In this document: positions 9,539 to 17,940 of the stretch, in pieces
How the letters are laid out: each line of letters opens with the position of its first letter
Position numbering within the stretch: the stretch's first letter is position 1
Assembly (NCBI GenBank): GCA_002706265.1
Contig: PAKU01000009.1
Coordinates: 1-64,000, forward strand
DNA length: 64,000 nt
Direction: 5' to 3'
Origin: Polycyclovorans sp.
GTDB taxonomy: Bacteria > Pseudomonadota > Gammaproteobacteria > Nevskiales > Nevskiaceae
Translations under genes and position numbers: made by a program
The notes under the pieces: generated by a model
What the model was told of the DNA's origin: nothing
What the model saw: only the letters and a program-made list of their open reading frames with translations
The model's database searches: none

Positions 9539-9994
9539 ATGAAACTTCATTCATTGTGGCGCTGCAGCGTGGTGTTGCTGGCCGGCGCGTTACTGGCGGG
9601 CTGTGCGCTGGGCCGGCCGCAGCTGCGTGCCGACGGCGGGCCCATGGCCGACTGCCTTGACGGACCGCATTGCGTGTCCAGCCAGGCGACCGATCCCGAT
9701 CGCCATATCGAACCGCTCACCTACACCGGCCCTGCCGCGGTGGCCGAACAGGCCCTGCTCGCCGAGCTTGAAGCGCTGCCCCGGACGCGGGTCGTGACCC
9801 ACGAGGCCGGCTACATCCATGCCGAAGTCACCTCGGCGATCATGCGCTACGTCGATGACGTGGAGTTTCTGTTCGTCACCGACCAGCGGATCGACGTGCG
9901 CTCGTCCAGCCGCATCGGCTACTACGATTTTGGCGTGAACCGCGAGCGGGTTGACGCGCTGCGTGCAGGCTTTGAAAAAAGGATGAACCCATGA
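9539..9994 (+). CDS. DUF1499-family lipoprotein
   Basis: The 151-residue protein starts with a lipoprotein signal peptide (LLAGALLAGC, lipobox Cys about 22). The rest fits DUF1499: CVSSQATDPDRHIEPLTY, then a strand-rich core with EAGYIHAEVTS and VEFLFVTDQRIDVRSSSRIGYYDFGVNRERVDALR. The family is widespread in proteobacteria and its function is unknown. The last codon overlaps the ATG of the DUF423 gene (ATGA), so the two are translationally coupled. The gene is divergent from the DsbD-like gene across 135 bases. Confidence 0.8.
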   Translation: MKLHSLWRCSVVLLAGALLAGCALGRPQLRADGGPMADCLDGPHCVSSQATDPDRHIEPLTYTGPAAVAEQALLAELEALPRTRVVTHEAGYIHAEVTSAIMRYVDDVEFLFVTDQRIDVRSSSRIGYYDFGVNRERVDALRAGFEKRMNP

Positions 9995-10371
9995 CGCCCT
10001 TCTGGATGGCACTGGCCGGGCTGTACGGCGCGGTGGGCGTGGCGCTGGGCGCCTTCGGTGCGCATGGCCTGCGGGGCCGGGTGACACCCGAGCGGCTGGC
10101 CGTGTGGCACACCGCCACCGAATACCACCTGCTGCACGCGGCCGTGCTGCTGGGCCTGGCGCTGTGGCTGCGGCTGGTGCCCCAGGCGCCGATGGTCGGG
10201 GCCGCAGCCGCCTGCATCGCGGCCGGGGTGCTGGTGTTTTCCGGCAGCCTCTACGTGCTGGTGCTTGCCGATCTGCGCTGGCTGGGGGCGGTCACACCGC
10301 TGGGCGGCGTGCTGCTGATTGTGGGCTGGGTGCTGATCACGGTGGCGGCGTTGCGCGCCGCGCCGGTCTGA
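9991..10371 (+). CDS. DUF423 (YgdD-like) inner-membrane protein
   Basis: The 126-residue protein has four predicted membrane helices and the family hallmark GVALGAFGAHGL near the N-terminus, followed by WHTATEYHLLHA, which is also typical. The length matches the family. No biochemical role is established. The start codon overlaps the stop of the DUF1499 gene, and its 3' end nearly abuts the convergent glutathione peroxidase gene. Confidence 0.85.
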   Translation: MTPFWMALAGLYGAVGVALGAFGAHGLRGRVTPERLAVWHTATEYHLLHAAVLLGLALWLRLVPQAPMVGAAAACIAAGVLVFSGSLYVLVLADLRWLGAVTPLGGVLLIVGWVLITVAALRAAPV

Positions 10372-10375
10372 GGGT

Positions 10376-10951
10376 TCAGTCGTCCAGCGCCGCGTCGATG
10401 GCGCTGACCAGTTGGGCATCGTGCGGGCTGATGCGTGACGGCCACTCGCCCAGCACCCTGCCATCGCGGCCGATCAGGTACTTGTGGAAATTCCACTGCG
10501 GCGCCTGGCCGGTGGCGGCCAGCAGGGCCCGATAGAGCGCAATGGCATCGTCGCCGGTGACGCGGCTGCGCGTGTACATCGGAAAACTGACCCCGAAGTT
10601 CAGCTTGCAGAACGCGGCAATCTTCTCGTCGTCGGCGTATTCCTGCCCGCCGAACTGGTCACTGGGCACACCGATGACGGTGAAGCCGCGCTTGCGGAAG
10701 CGCTGGTAGAGGGTTTCCAGCCCCTCGTATTGCGAGGTGAAACCACACTGGCTGGCGGTGTTGACCACCAGCACCACCTCGCCGAGATGACGGCACAGCG
10801 ACACCGGTGCGTCGGTGGTCAGCGGTTGCAGCGTGCTGTCCAGCGGCGTTCCGGGGCAGGGTGCTTCGGCGCCGATCGCCGGGCCTGAGGCCAGCGCCAC
10901 GCCCGACAACATCAGCCGCCAGACCAGGTGATGGATCTGTTTCATCTGCAT
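10376..10951 (-). CDS. Exported glutathione-peroxidase-family protein
   Basis: The product is up to 191 residues, with a signal peptide (about 1-27, ending AIGA) before the peroxidase domain. The peroxidatic Cys is in NTASQCGFTSQYEGL, the conserved Gln in PSDQFGGQEY and the conserved Trp-Asn in WNFHKYLI. Cys replaces selenocysteine, as usual in bacteria, and such enzymes often use thioredoxin rather than glutathione. GGGGA lies upstream of two nearby ATGs, at 10951 and 10945; the second has the better spacing. The frame is open much further upstream across dusB, but that extension is antisense shadow. A periplasmic location is inferred. Confidence 0.8.
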   Translation of the reverse strand: MQMKQIHHLVWRLMLSGVALASGPAIGAEAPCPGTPLDSTLQPLTTDAPVSLCRHLGEVVLVVNTASQCGFTSQYEGLETLYQRFRKRGFTVIGVPSDQFGGQEYADDEKIAAFCKLNFGVSFPMYTRSRVTGDDAIALYRALLAATGQAPQWNFHKYLIGRDGRVLGEWPSRISPHDAQLVSAIDAALDD

Positions 10952-11023
10952 GTTTCCCCGTATCGAGGCTGCGAGCGTGCCTGCGACTTGGGCTTTTGGC
11001 CACTCCTCGTGGAAAATGGCGGC

Positions 11024-12037
11024 ATGCAGATCGGTCCGTATCGTCTCGAGGGTCAGGTATTGCTCGCCCCCATGGCGGGCGTCACCGACCGTCCGTTTCG
11101 CCAATTGGCGCGACGTTTCGGCGCCGCGCTGGCCACCTCCGAGATGACCAGCGCCGACGCCAGCCTGTGGCACACCGAAAAGTCGCGCCTGCGCCGTGAC
11201 CACGAGGGCGAGTCGGGACCCATCAGCGTGCAGATTGCCGGCCACTGCCCAACCCTGCTGGCCGAGGCGGCACGCTTCAACGTGGCGCAGGGCGCGCAGA
11301 TCATCGACATCAATCTGGGGTGCCCGGCCAAGAAGGTGTGCCGGGTGGATGCCGGCTCCGCCCTGATGCGCGATCCCGCCCGGGTGCGCGCCATCTGCGA
11401 AGCGGTGGTGGCGGCCGTGCCGGTGCCGGTCACCCTGAAGATGCGCACCGGCTATTGCCCGCAGCAGAAGAACGCGCTCGACCTGGCGGTGATGGCCGAA
11501 AAGGTCGGCATCCAGGCGCTGGCCGTTCATGGCCGCACGCGGGACCAGCATTACACCGGGGCCGCCGAACACGAGACGGTGGCGTTGATCAAGTCGCGGG
11601 TGGGCATTCCGGTCATCGCCAATGGCGACATCGACACCCCGCAACGCGCGGCGGCCGTGCTGGCCCGCACCGGTTGTGATGCGGTGATGATCGGCCGTGC
11701 CGCGCAAGGTCGACCGTGGATCTTCGCGCAGATCAATCATTTTCTGGCGTGCGGCGAGCACCTGCCGCCGCCCGGCCACGCGGCGCTGGGCCTTGCCTTG
11801 CTGGGGCATCTCGATGCGCTCTACGCCTTTTACGGCGAGCCGCGCGGGGTGCGCGTGGCGCGCAAGCACATCGGCTGGACCTGCAGTGCACTGACCGGCG
11901 GTGCCGCGTTCTGGCGGTCGGTGCAGACCCTGGACGATGCCGGCCAACAACGCGCCGCAGTGAGGGCGTTTTTCAACGCGAGCCTGCCGCATCCGCTGCC
12001 GGCCGCCGGCCCGAGCGTTCCGCTGGCGCCGGCCTGA
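11024..12037 (+). CDS. dusB: tRNA-dihydrouridine synthase B
   Basis: The 337-residue TIM-barrel flavoenzyme reduces uridine to dihydrouridine in the tRNA D-loop. It shows APMAGVTDRPFR near the N-terminus and the catalytic-Cys segment INLGCPAKKV with GSALMRDP. TLKMRTG, AVHGRTRDQHYTG and ANGDI/IGRAAQGRPW follow in the C-terminal half of the barrel. The GCPAKKV form is characteristic of DusB rather than DusA or DusC. The ATG at 11024 fits the family N-terminus (MQIGPYRLEGQVLLAPMAG). In many gammaproteobacteria fis follows dusB, but here the next gene encodes a DUF1302 protein, so that linkage is lost. Confidence 0.92.
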   Translation: MQIGPYRLEGQVLLAPMAGVTDRPFRQLARRFGAALATSEMTSADASLWHTEKSRLRRDHEGESGPISVQIAGHCPTLLAEAARFNVAQGAQIIDINLGCPAKKVCRVDAGSALMRDPARVRAICEAVVAAVPVPVTLKMRTGYCPQQKNALDLAVMAEKVGIQALAVHGRTRDQHYTGAAEHETVALIKSRVGIPVIANGDIDTPQRAAAVLARTGCDAVMIGRAAQGRPWIFAQINHFLACGEHLPPPGHAALGLALLGHLDALYAFYGEPRGVRVARKHIGWTCSALTGGAAFWRSVQTLDDAGQQRAAVRAFFNASLPHPLPAAGPSVPLAPA

Positions 12038-12203
12038 TCGGTCATGGGCGTGGCGCCCTGACGCCCTGTCGGGTCGGTTTTCCAACATGACATGAACTGA
12101 TGGCATAGTCCTGCACCATAAGCTGCGTCAGTCCGGTGTTCGGGCGGCAGCCAGCGCGTCACGAGCGCGATCAAAAAAAGAAGTGTGCACGCGGGGGAGA
12201 GCA

Positions 12204-14486
12204 GTGCGATTGACCCGTCTGAAGATGGCGTTGGCGACCGCCGGGGTGTTGGCGACGCACGCGGCTGCCGCGCTGACGTTCGACGATCTGGAATGGTTGC
12301 CGGGCATGACCCTCGACTGGGACAGCAAGCTTGCCCTGGGGGCGCAGGTGCGCGTCGCGCCGCGCAACGAGAACTTCATCGGCAAGTCCAACCTGGACCC
12401 GGCGCTCTGCGCCCCGGACGCGTGTCTGTCGTTGAGCCGCAACAATCTCGAACCGCATGAGCGCTGGATGGCCGCCCCCGGCGCGGCCTGGCAGATCGGC
12501 GACGAGGCCAACCTCACCCATGACCGGGGCGACATCACCAGTGCGGTAAGTCGCTGGCGCTCGCACCTGAACCTGCAAAGCCGCGACGGCCGTTGGGGCG
12601 TGAACCTGGGCTGGCAGGTGTTTTATGACCGTGTGCTTGACCGGGTCGACCTTGCGCAGCCCAACCTGATTGTCGAAGAGGGCCCGGCGCCGGGCGTCGC
12701 CACCTCGCTGCGCGTGCCCCGTACCGCGCGGGATGACAACGGCACCCAGTTTGATCTGCGGGTGGCGCATGTGTACTTCCGCCTGCCGTCGTTCAACGAC
12801 CGGGAAATCGACGTGCGCATCGGCCGGCAGCACCTCAACTGGGGCGAAGCGCTGTTTGCCATCTCGGGCACGCTCAACTTCGTCACGCCGGTCAACTTCA
12901 ATAATTTTTTCCGGCCGACCATGGACCTCGACGAGGCCGTGGACCCGGTGGCGATGATCAATCTGCAGGCGCCCTTGACCGACGGTTTGTCGGTCGAGGC
13001 CTTTTACCAGCTGGAATGGCGGCCCTACACGCTGCCTTCGCGAGGCTCGTTGGGCTCTTTCATCGTTGACCTGGGCACCGATCCGGAAAACCGGGGCGCC
13101 CTGACCGATGACTCGTTTCCGCTGCCATTTGGCAAAACGCCAGAGGACCCGCAGCAACTGCAACGCGCGCTGACCCCGGTGGTGGGCCTGATCAGCGATT
13201 CGGCGGCGTCGATTCCGCGGCTGGACAATGCGGATCCGCGCAGCAGCGGCCAGTACGGCGTCAAGTTCGCCTATTTCACCGACAACCTGCTGGGCGGCAC
13301 CGAGTTCAGTGCCTTCTTCGCCAATTATCATGCGCGGTTGCCGGCCGCGAGCTTCTATGCGGCCGATGCGACCTGCGCGGCGCGCGAGTCCAGCGCCACC
13401 GGGCAAGACGCCGCGGCAGGGCCATTCCCGCTGGGCTTGATCAATTTTCTGAACGCCTGCGGGCGCTCGGTCGCCAACCCGGCCGATGTGCTGGCACTGC
13501 TGCAGAGCCTCGCCGGCGATGACCCCAAGCTGGTGGGCGAGGGCTTTGACGCACTGCCGCTTTCATCCGCCCGGGTGTTTCTTGAATACCCCGAAGACAT
13601 CAAGGTGTTCGGGGTCGGCTTCAACACGGCGGCGCTGGGGCTGAGCTGGACCGGCGAGCTGGCCTTTCGGCCGGACCACCCGTTCCAGGTCGATCTTGAA
13701 GACGTGTTCTTCACCGCGCTGCAACCGATTTTTCCCCGCAATGAGCTGGCGCTTTTTCCTGAAGAGGCGGCAGTGCTTGATCCGATTCTGGCGTTGTTGG
13801 GCCCCATCGTCGGCCTGCCACTGGACCAGATTGCCGGCGCCACTTTTACCGACCGCCGCAATGCGCTACCCGACTACCTGACGGCCTATCGCGGCGGTAC
13901 GCCCGGCGAAGTGGCGCCCGGCGCCTACGTTCGCGGCTATGAACGGTTCGATTACTGGCAGGGCAGTGTGGGCGGCACATTCATCTTCGGCACCGAGCGA
14001 CGCTACCTCGGCGCTGACCAGATGGCGGTGATTTTCGAGTTGGGCGCCACCTATGTGCCGGGGCTGCCGTCGCTGGACGTGCTGCAACTCGACAGCCTCG
14101 CCACCACCAACACCCACTTTTCGCCGGGCATCGAAGAGACGCGCGACGCGCTCAAACTCAATCCGTTTCAAAACAGTCGCGATGGCTTTCCGACCCGGTT
14201 CGCCTGGGGGTACAAGGGCGCCGCAATCTGGTCGTACGACAATATTTTCATGGACGGGCTGCGGTTGCGGCCGCAGCTGATTCTGTTTCACGACGTCAGC
14301 GGCATTACGCCGGGGCTGGGCGGCAACTATCAGCGCGGCCGCAAGATCGTGCTGGCGGGGGTGAACTTCAACTATCGCAGCACCTGGAATTTTGCGATCG
14401 ACCACTTCAATTTCTTCGGCGGTGGCGATGGCAATCGCCTCAGCGATCGGGACTTCGTCAATGTTGCGGTTTCTTACCAGTTCTAG
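12204..14486 (+). CDS. DUF1302-family outer-membrane protein
   Basis: The 760-residue protein has a signal peptide (to about residue 25, ATHAAA) and the DUF1302 opening LTFDDLEWLPGMTLDWDSKLALGA. A long strand-rich barrel follows, including INLGW-type and IGRQHLNWGEALF strands, and the protein ends in aromatic VAVSYQF. I chose the GTG at 12204 because GGGGGAG lies five bases upstream; a GTG at 12183 is also in frame. DUF1302 proteins are usually linked to DUF1329 proteins and RND exporters in lipid or hydrophobic-compound transport. Here the downstream gene, which overlaps it, starts the run of beta-repeat membrane proteins, suggesting one transcript. Confidence 0.85.
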   Translation: MRLTRLKMALATAGVLATHAAAALTFDDLEWLPGMTLDWDSKLALGAQVRVAPRNENFIGKSNLDPALCAPDACLSLSRNNLEPHERWMAAPGAAWQIGDEANLTHDRGDITSAVSRWRSHLNLQSRDGRWGVNLGWQVFYDRVLDRVDLAQPNLIVEEGPAPGVATSLRVPRTARDDNGTQFDLRVAHVYFRLPSFNDREIDVRIGRQHLNWGEALFAISGTLNFVTPVNFNNFFRPTMDLDEAVDPVAMINLQAPLTDGLSVEAFYQLEWRPYTLPSRGSLGSFIVDLGTDPENRGALTDDSFPLPFGKTPEDPQQLQRALTPVVGLISDSAASIPRLDNADPRSSGQYGVKFAYFTDNLLGGTEFSAFFANYHARLPAASFYAADATCAARESSATGQDAAAGPFPLGLINFLNACGRSVANPADVLALLQSLAGDDPKLVGEGFDALPLSSARVFLEYPEDIKVFGVGFNTAALGLSWTGELAFRPDHPFQVDLEDVFFTALQPIFPRNELALFPEEAAVLDPILALLGPIVGLPLDQIAGATFTDRRNALPDYLTAYRGGTPGEVAPGAYVRGYERFDYWQGSVGGTFIFGTERRYLGADQMAVIFELGATYVPGLPSLDVLQLDSLATTNTHFSPGIEETRDALKLNPFQNSRDGFPTRFAWGYKGAAIWSYDNIFMDGLRLRPQLILFHDVSGITPGLGGNYQRGRKIVLAGVNFNYRSTWNFAIDHFNFFGGGDGNRLSDRDFVNVAVSYQF

Positions 14487-15249
14487 GACACGGCATGGCG
14501 CCGCCGCCGCGCATGCGCAACGCGGCGGCCTGCTGCTCTGGGCGGTGGTGGTGCTGGCGGGCGCCACGGTGGGTGCGCTGCTGGTGTTCTATTTCGTGAT
14601 TCGCCATCTGCACGCGCAGTTGCTGGTGACCGATGAAACGCTGCTGGCGTACGTGGACCAGCCGCTGGAGGTCGAGGCCAGCGTGCTGAACCGGCTCGAC
14701 ATTGAGCTTGACGAGGTTGTCAGCACCCGCGTTCCGGTGGACACCGTGCTCACCGTGCCGGTGGCGCAGCCACTGGAGCTGAACGCCGAGTTCGACGCCT
14801 TGGTGCCGATCCGGGTGGATGTGCCGGTCGAAGATGTGATCCTGCTTGAGCAGAATGTCGACATCGACACCATCGTGCAGGCCGATCTGCTGGGTGAAAC
14901 CTTCGATTTGCCTTTGCGCGGCAGCTTCCCCGTGCGGGCTGAAGTGCCGGTGACGATTCTGGTGCCGATCGAGCAGAACGTGCGACTGCGGTTCACGGCC
15001 CCCATCAGGGCGCGCATGCGCCAGGATCTGATCGTGCCGCTGAAGACCGAGATCGTCGCCGAGGTGCCATTGAAGGCGCGGATGAGCGTGCCGGTGCTCA
15101 ACGACCTGTTCGTCAGCGCGGTCGTCAACAAGGACCCGCCGCTGGCGGTGCGGCTCAACTACAGCGATCTGTTGATACCGGTCGGCAAGGTGGGCCTGCG
15201 CTTCGCCGATGCGCAGAACCCGCCGGTCGCGCCGGAGGCCACGCCATGA
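14461..15249 (+). CDS. Single-pass beta-repeat membrane protein, paralogue 1 of 3
   Basis: The 262-residue protein has a short basic N-terminus and one transmembrane helix (about 22-45, LLLWAVVVLAGATVGALLVF). About 210 residues of extracytoplasmic sequence follow, dominated by short strands separated by Pro, in the pattern VPV-x4-VPV or VPI-x4. Conserved elements shared with the next two genes are PLRGSFPVRAEVPV and LVPIEQNVRLRFTAPI. I do not recognise a named family. The in-frame ATG at 14461 overlaps the DUF1302 gene by 26 bases, which implies coupling. The last bases overlap the start of paralogue 2. Role unknown; an envelope scaffold or a hydrophobic conduit is possible. Confidence 0.6.
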   Translation: MLRFLTSSRTRHGAAAAHAQRGGLLLWAVVVLAGATVGALLVFYFVIRHLHAQLLVTDETLLAYVDQPLEVEASVLNRLDIELDEVVSTRVPVDTVLTVPVAQPLELNAEFDALVPIRVDVPVEDVILLEQNVDIDTIVQADLLGETFDLPLRGSFPVRAEVPVTILVPIEQNVRLRFTAPIRARMRQDLIVPLKTEIVAEVPLKARMSVPVLNDLFVSAVVNKDPPLAVRLNYSDLLIPVGKVGLRFADAQNPPVAPEATP

Positions 15250-16010
15250 GCGCGGCCCTCGGGCCGACGGTGTTCAATCGCGTACGGCAGCGCGGGGTCA
15301 GCTTTTGGGCGGTGCTGCTGGTGTTGCTGGTCGCCGCCGCCGGTGGCGCGCTGGCGGCCGGGTTCGTGATCACCCGGGTCGACCTGAACCTGATGCTGCG
15401 CAATCAGCCCGCGAAGGTGGTGATCGCCCAGGATCTGACCGGGCGCGCGCGCGTCAATGGCAATCTGGATTTGCATCTGGAAGAGCGCGTCAAGACCCGG
15501 GTGCCGGTGGACCAGCCCGTGACGATCCCGCTGGATGACACGCTGAACATCATCGTTCACTTTGACGGCGACATTCCGTTGAAAATGAATGTGCGCCTGA
15601 AAGACAGCATTCCGCTGGTGCAGGTGGTCGACCTCGACACCACCGTGGAGGCCTATCTGCCCGAGCTGGGCACCACGCTGAAGATTCCGCTGCGCGGCAA
15701 GGTGCCGATCAACACGCGGGTGCCGGTCGACATCTCGGTGCCCATCGATCAAACCGTGCGGCTCAAGTTCACCACGCCGGTCACCGCCACCCTGCGACAG
15801 CACCTGACCGTGCCGCTGCGCACCGTGATCGAGGCCGATGTGCCGATCAACGCCAACTTCAACGTGCCGGTGCGCAATGATTTGCAGGTGCGCATTCGCA
15901 TGCCGTCGACACCGAGCAAAGCCATGATCGTCGAGGGCGATCTGACCCTGCCGCTGCGCACGCTGCGCCTGGGACTCGACAAATCGCATCAGCCGGAGCC
16001 AGGGCCTTGA
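15246..16010 (+). CDS. Single-pass beta-repeat membrane protein, paralogue 2 of 3
   Basis: This 254-residue protein has one transmembrane helix (about 20-42) and then a strand-rich domain with the same Pro-spaced repeats as its neighbours. Examples are RVPVDQPVTIPLDDTLNI, PLRGKVPINTRVPVDISVPI and DQTVRLKFTTPV. The PLRG and VRL-x-FT-x-P blocks align with paralogue 1 without large gaps, showing tandem duplication. The ATG overlaps the preceding stop (ATGA). No enzymatic motif or cysteine pair is visible. The function is unknown and is inferred to be structural in the periplasm. Confidence 0.65.
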   Translation: MSAALGPTVFNRVRQRGVSFWAVLLVLLVAAAGGALAAGFVITRVDLNLMLRNQPAKVVIAQDLTGRARVNGNLDLHLEERVKTRVPVDQPVTIPLDDTLNIIVHFDGDIPLKMNVRLKDSIPLVQVVDLDTTVEAYLPELGTTLKIPLRGKVPINTRVPVDISVPIDQTVRLKFTTPVTATLRQHLTVPLRTVIEADVPINANFNVPVRNDLQVRIRMPSTPSKAMIVEGDLTLPLRTLRLGLDKSHQPEPGP

Positions 16011-16057
16011 GGCGGCGCACACGCCGTCAGACCTTGCGCCCGGCCAGCGGGGACGAG

Positions 16058-16873
16058 ATGGCCCGTCCTGCTGCCGTCGCGAGCCCGGTTGGCGAGCGGT
16101 CCCGGGGCGTGATCGGGTGGCTGCTCACCGCGGTGGTGTTGCTGGGCATGGTCGTGGCCGGCGTGGGCCTGGCGTGGTGGGTGTGGCGGTATCTGGTGAT
16201 CGACATCCCCATCGAGCATCAGGCCGTCGGGATCACCCTGCCGCCAAGTTTCCAGGCCACCGCGAAGGTCAGCAACATGCTGGATGTGGCGATGAAGGGT
16301 GAAATCGAGGCTGCCGTTCCCTTCAAACAGACCCTCACGGTGCCGCTGCGGGGGCGCTATGACTTTGACGTGGAGATGGATGCCAAGGTGCCCGTGAAGT
16401 TCGAGGTGATCTACGACGGGGTGATTCCGGTGGACACCTCCGCAGCGGTGACCATCCGCACCGGCATCAACTACAAGAACCTGAAGGCCTTGCGCAACAT
16501 CGTCATCAAGACCTCGCTGCCGCTGAAGTTCCCGTTGCCCGTGCACCTCAAGATTCCCGTGGATGACGTCATTGATCTCACCTACACCGGACCGCTGTCG
16601 GCCGACATCGACCAGGACCTGCTGGCGCCCGTGGACACCGTGCTGCGCACCCGGCTGCCAATCGATCAGACCATCCGCACGCCGGTGACGGCGGCCATTC
16701 CATTGGAGGTCATGCTCGATCAGCAGCAGGTGCGCATGATCATCACCGAGCTCAAAGTGCCGTTGAGGCCCAGCCTCATGCTGGGCTTCGACGTGGCCGA
16801 TGAGGCGGCCCGGCATGGCCCGACGCGAACCGACAATCCTTACGGCCCGCAGGACCGGGGTGATCGACCATGA
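16058..16873 (+). CDS. Single-pass beta-repeat membrane protein, paralogue 3 of 3
   Basis: The 271-residue form uses the ATG at 16058, which has GGGGA six bases upstream. A TTG at 16007, overlapping the previous stop, would add 17 basic residues. It has one membrane helix (about 18-42) and then the Pro-spaced strand repeats, including TLTVPLRGRYDFDVEMDAKVPV and PVHLKIPVDDVIDLTYTGPL (given as separate strands), ending ELKVPLRPSLMLGFDV. It diverges more from paralogues 1 and 2 than they do from each other. The C-terminal 25 residues are polar and probably disordered. A gap of 189 bases follows before the next gene. Confidence 0.6.
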   Translation: MARPAAVASPVGERSRGVIGWLLTAVVLLGMVVAGVGLAWWVWRYLVIDIPIEHQAVGITLPPSFQATAKVSNMLDVAMKGEIEAAVPFKQTLTVPLRGRYDFDVEMDAKVPVKFEVIYDGVIPVDTSAAVTIRTGINYKNLKALRNIVIKTSLPLKFPLPVHLKIPVDDVIDLTYTGPLSADIDQDLLAPVDTVLRTRLPIDQTIRTPVTAAIPLEVMLDQQQVRMIITELKVPLRPSLMLGFDVADEAARHGPTRTDNPYGPQDRGDRP

Positions 16874-17062
16874 CGCACGCGACAACGATCCGGAATGGGT
16901 TGCTGGCGCCAGTGGCCGCCGCGCCGTGCGGTGGGCCGGCGGTAGCCCCGCGGCGTGGCGGTGTAAGGTTCGTTTGCCGCCGACGCAGAAGCTCCGGTGG
17001 CAAAATTCCGGCGCGGCGGGAGCGCCAATGACAATCAGTGCATCAGCTGAGGCAGACGGCAA

Positions 17063-17938
17063 ATGAGCGACAAGACCAGCGGGCGCAAGCGGCGATCGGG
17101 TGCCGGAAAGGCCGTGGTGCCGGCCGACACGCTGCCCGCCCGCGTCGGCGAGTTCGCAGGCTTCATGGGCAAAGTGGCCGAGCGGCTGGCCGCCAATGCG
17201 CGCGCCAGTGGTCTGGGGGGCAAGGCGGCCGAGCAGTTGCGCAAGGCCGAGCAGGGCCTGCTGCGCACGCTCAGGCAGCGCATGGACGACGCCGGCCGCG
17301 ACGCCGGCAGCGATCGCCCCGAGCAGGCCACCTATGTGTCGTCCGACGGCAGCGAGGTGTCCCGCACGTTCGTGATTCCGGTGTTGCAATCGCCGAAGCG
17401 CATTCTTGAGGACCTGCTGCAGCGCTCGATCGACCAGACCCGCGATCAGGCCGAAGAAGACCTGTACGCGCTGATGTTGAGTGAGCTGGTGCCCGACGAG
17501 GCGCGGATTCTGTCGCTGCTCTCCAGCGGTGAGCCGCAGGCCCTGATGCACATCGGTGTGGGCTCGCCTTTTGGCACGCCGGGCCGCCGGGTCGCCGAGA
17601 ATTTCTGCAGTGTCGGACGTCCCGCGCAGGTCAAGCTGCAGGATTGCGTGCCGCTGTACGTGGCGCATCTGCTGGCCCTCAATCTGGTCGATGAGGGGCC
17701 CGAGGATCAGGCGCTGGAATCGCGTTACCAGATCATCGAAGGTGAGCGGGACTTTCGGGCTGCGATGGCGCAGGCGCGCGACCAGACCCGTCTGTCGGTG
17801 CGGGTGGTGCGCCGAACCGTGGTGATCTCGAAGTTGGGCCGTCGCCTGTGGGCGACCTGTACCGAAGGACAGCAAGCGGCCGGAGAGTCCGCTGGATTCA
17901 GTGCGTCGCCACTCAGTGCGATACGACAGGGGGAGTAA
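17063..17938 (+). CDS. Abi-alpha (DUF4393)-like cytoplasmic protein
   Basis: The 291-residue protein has no signal peptide or membrane helix. A basic, low-complexity N-terminus (1-20) precedes helical segments. The core contains DLYALMLSELVPDEARILSLL, GEPQALMHIGVG, QDCVPLYVAHLLALNLVDEGP and VRRTVVISKLGRRLWATC. The pattern of a P-D-E-A-R-I-L helix followed by a winged-helix-like C-terminal segment recalls Abi-alpha/DUF4393 proteins, some of which are linked to abortive infection. The assignment is by eye and tentative. The stop lies two bases before the ATG of the DUF445 gene, so they are co-transcribed. Confidence 0.45.
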   Translation: MSDKTSGRKRRSGAGKAVVPADTLPARVGEFAGFMGKVAERLAANARASGLGGKAAEQLRKAEQGLLRTLRQRMDDAGRDAGSDRPEQATYVSSDGSEVSRTFVIPVLQSPKRILEDLLQRSIDQTRDQAEEDLYALMLSELVPDEARILSLLSSGEPQALMHIGVGSPFGTPGRRVAENFCSVGRPAQVKLQDCVPLYVAHLLALNLVDEGPEDQALESRYQIIEGERDFRAAMAQARDQTRLSVRVVRRTVVISKLGRRLWATCTEGQQAAGESAGFSASPLSAIRQGE

Positions 17939-17940
17939 AC

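Noticed and set aside
10952-12106. N-terminal extension of the glutathione peroxidase frame across dusB
   Set aside because: The extension is antisense to dusB. The signal peptide and ribosome-binding site place the start at 10945-10951.
15989-17875. 628-codon frame opposite the third beta-repeat gene and Abi-alpha-like gene
   Set aside because: Spans two supported plus-strand genes and their gap; His/Gly-rich shadow sequence.
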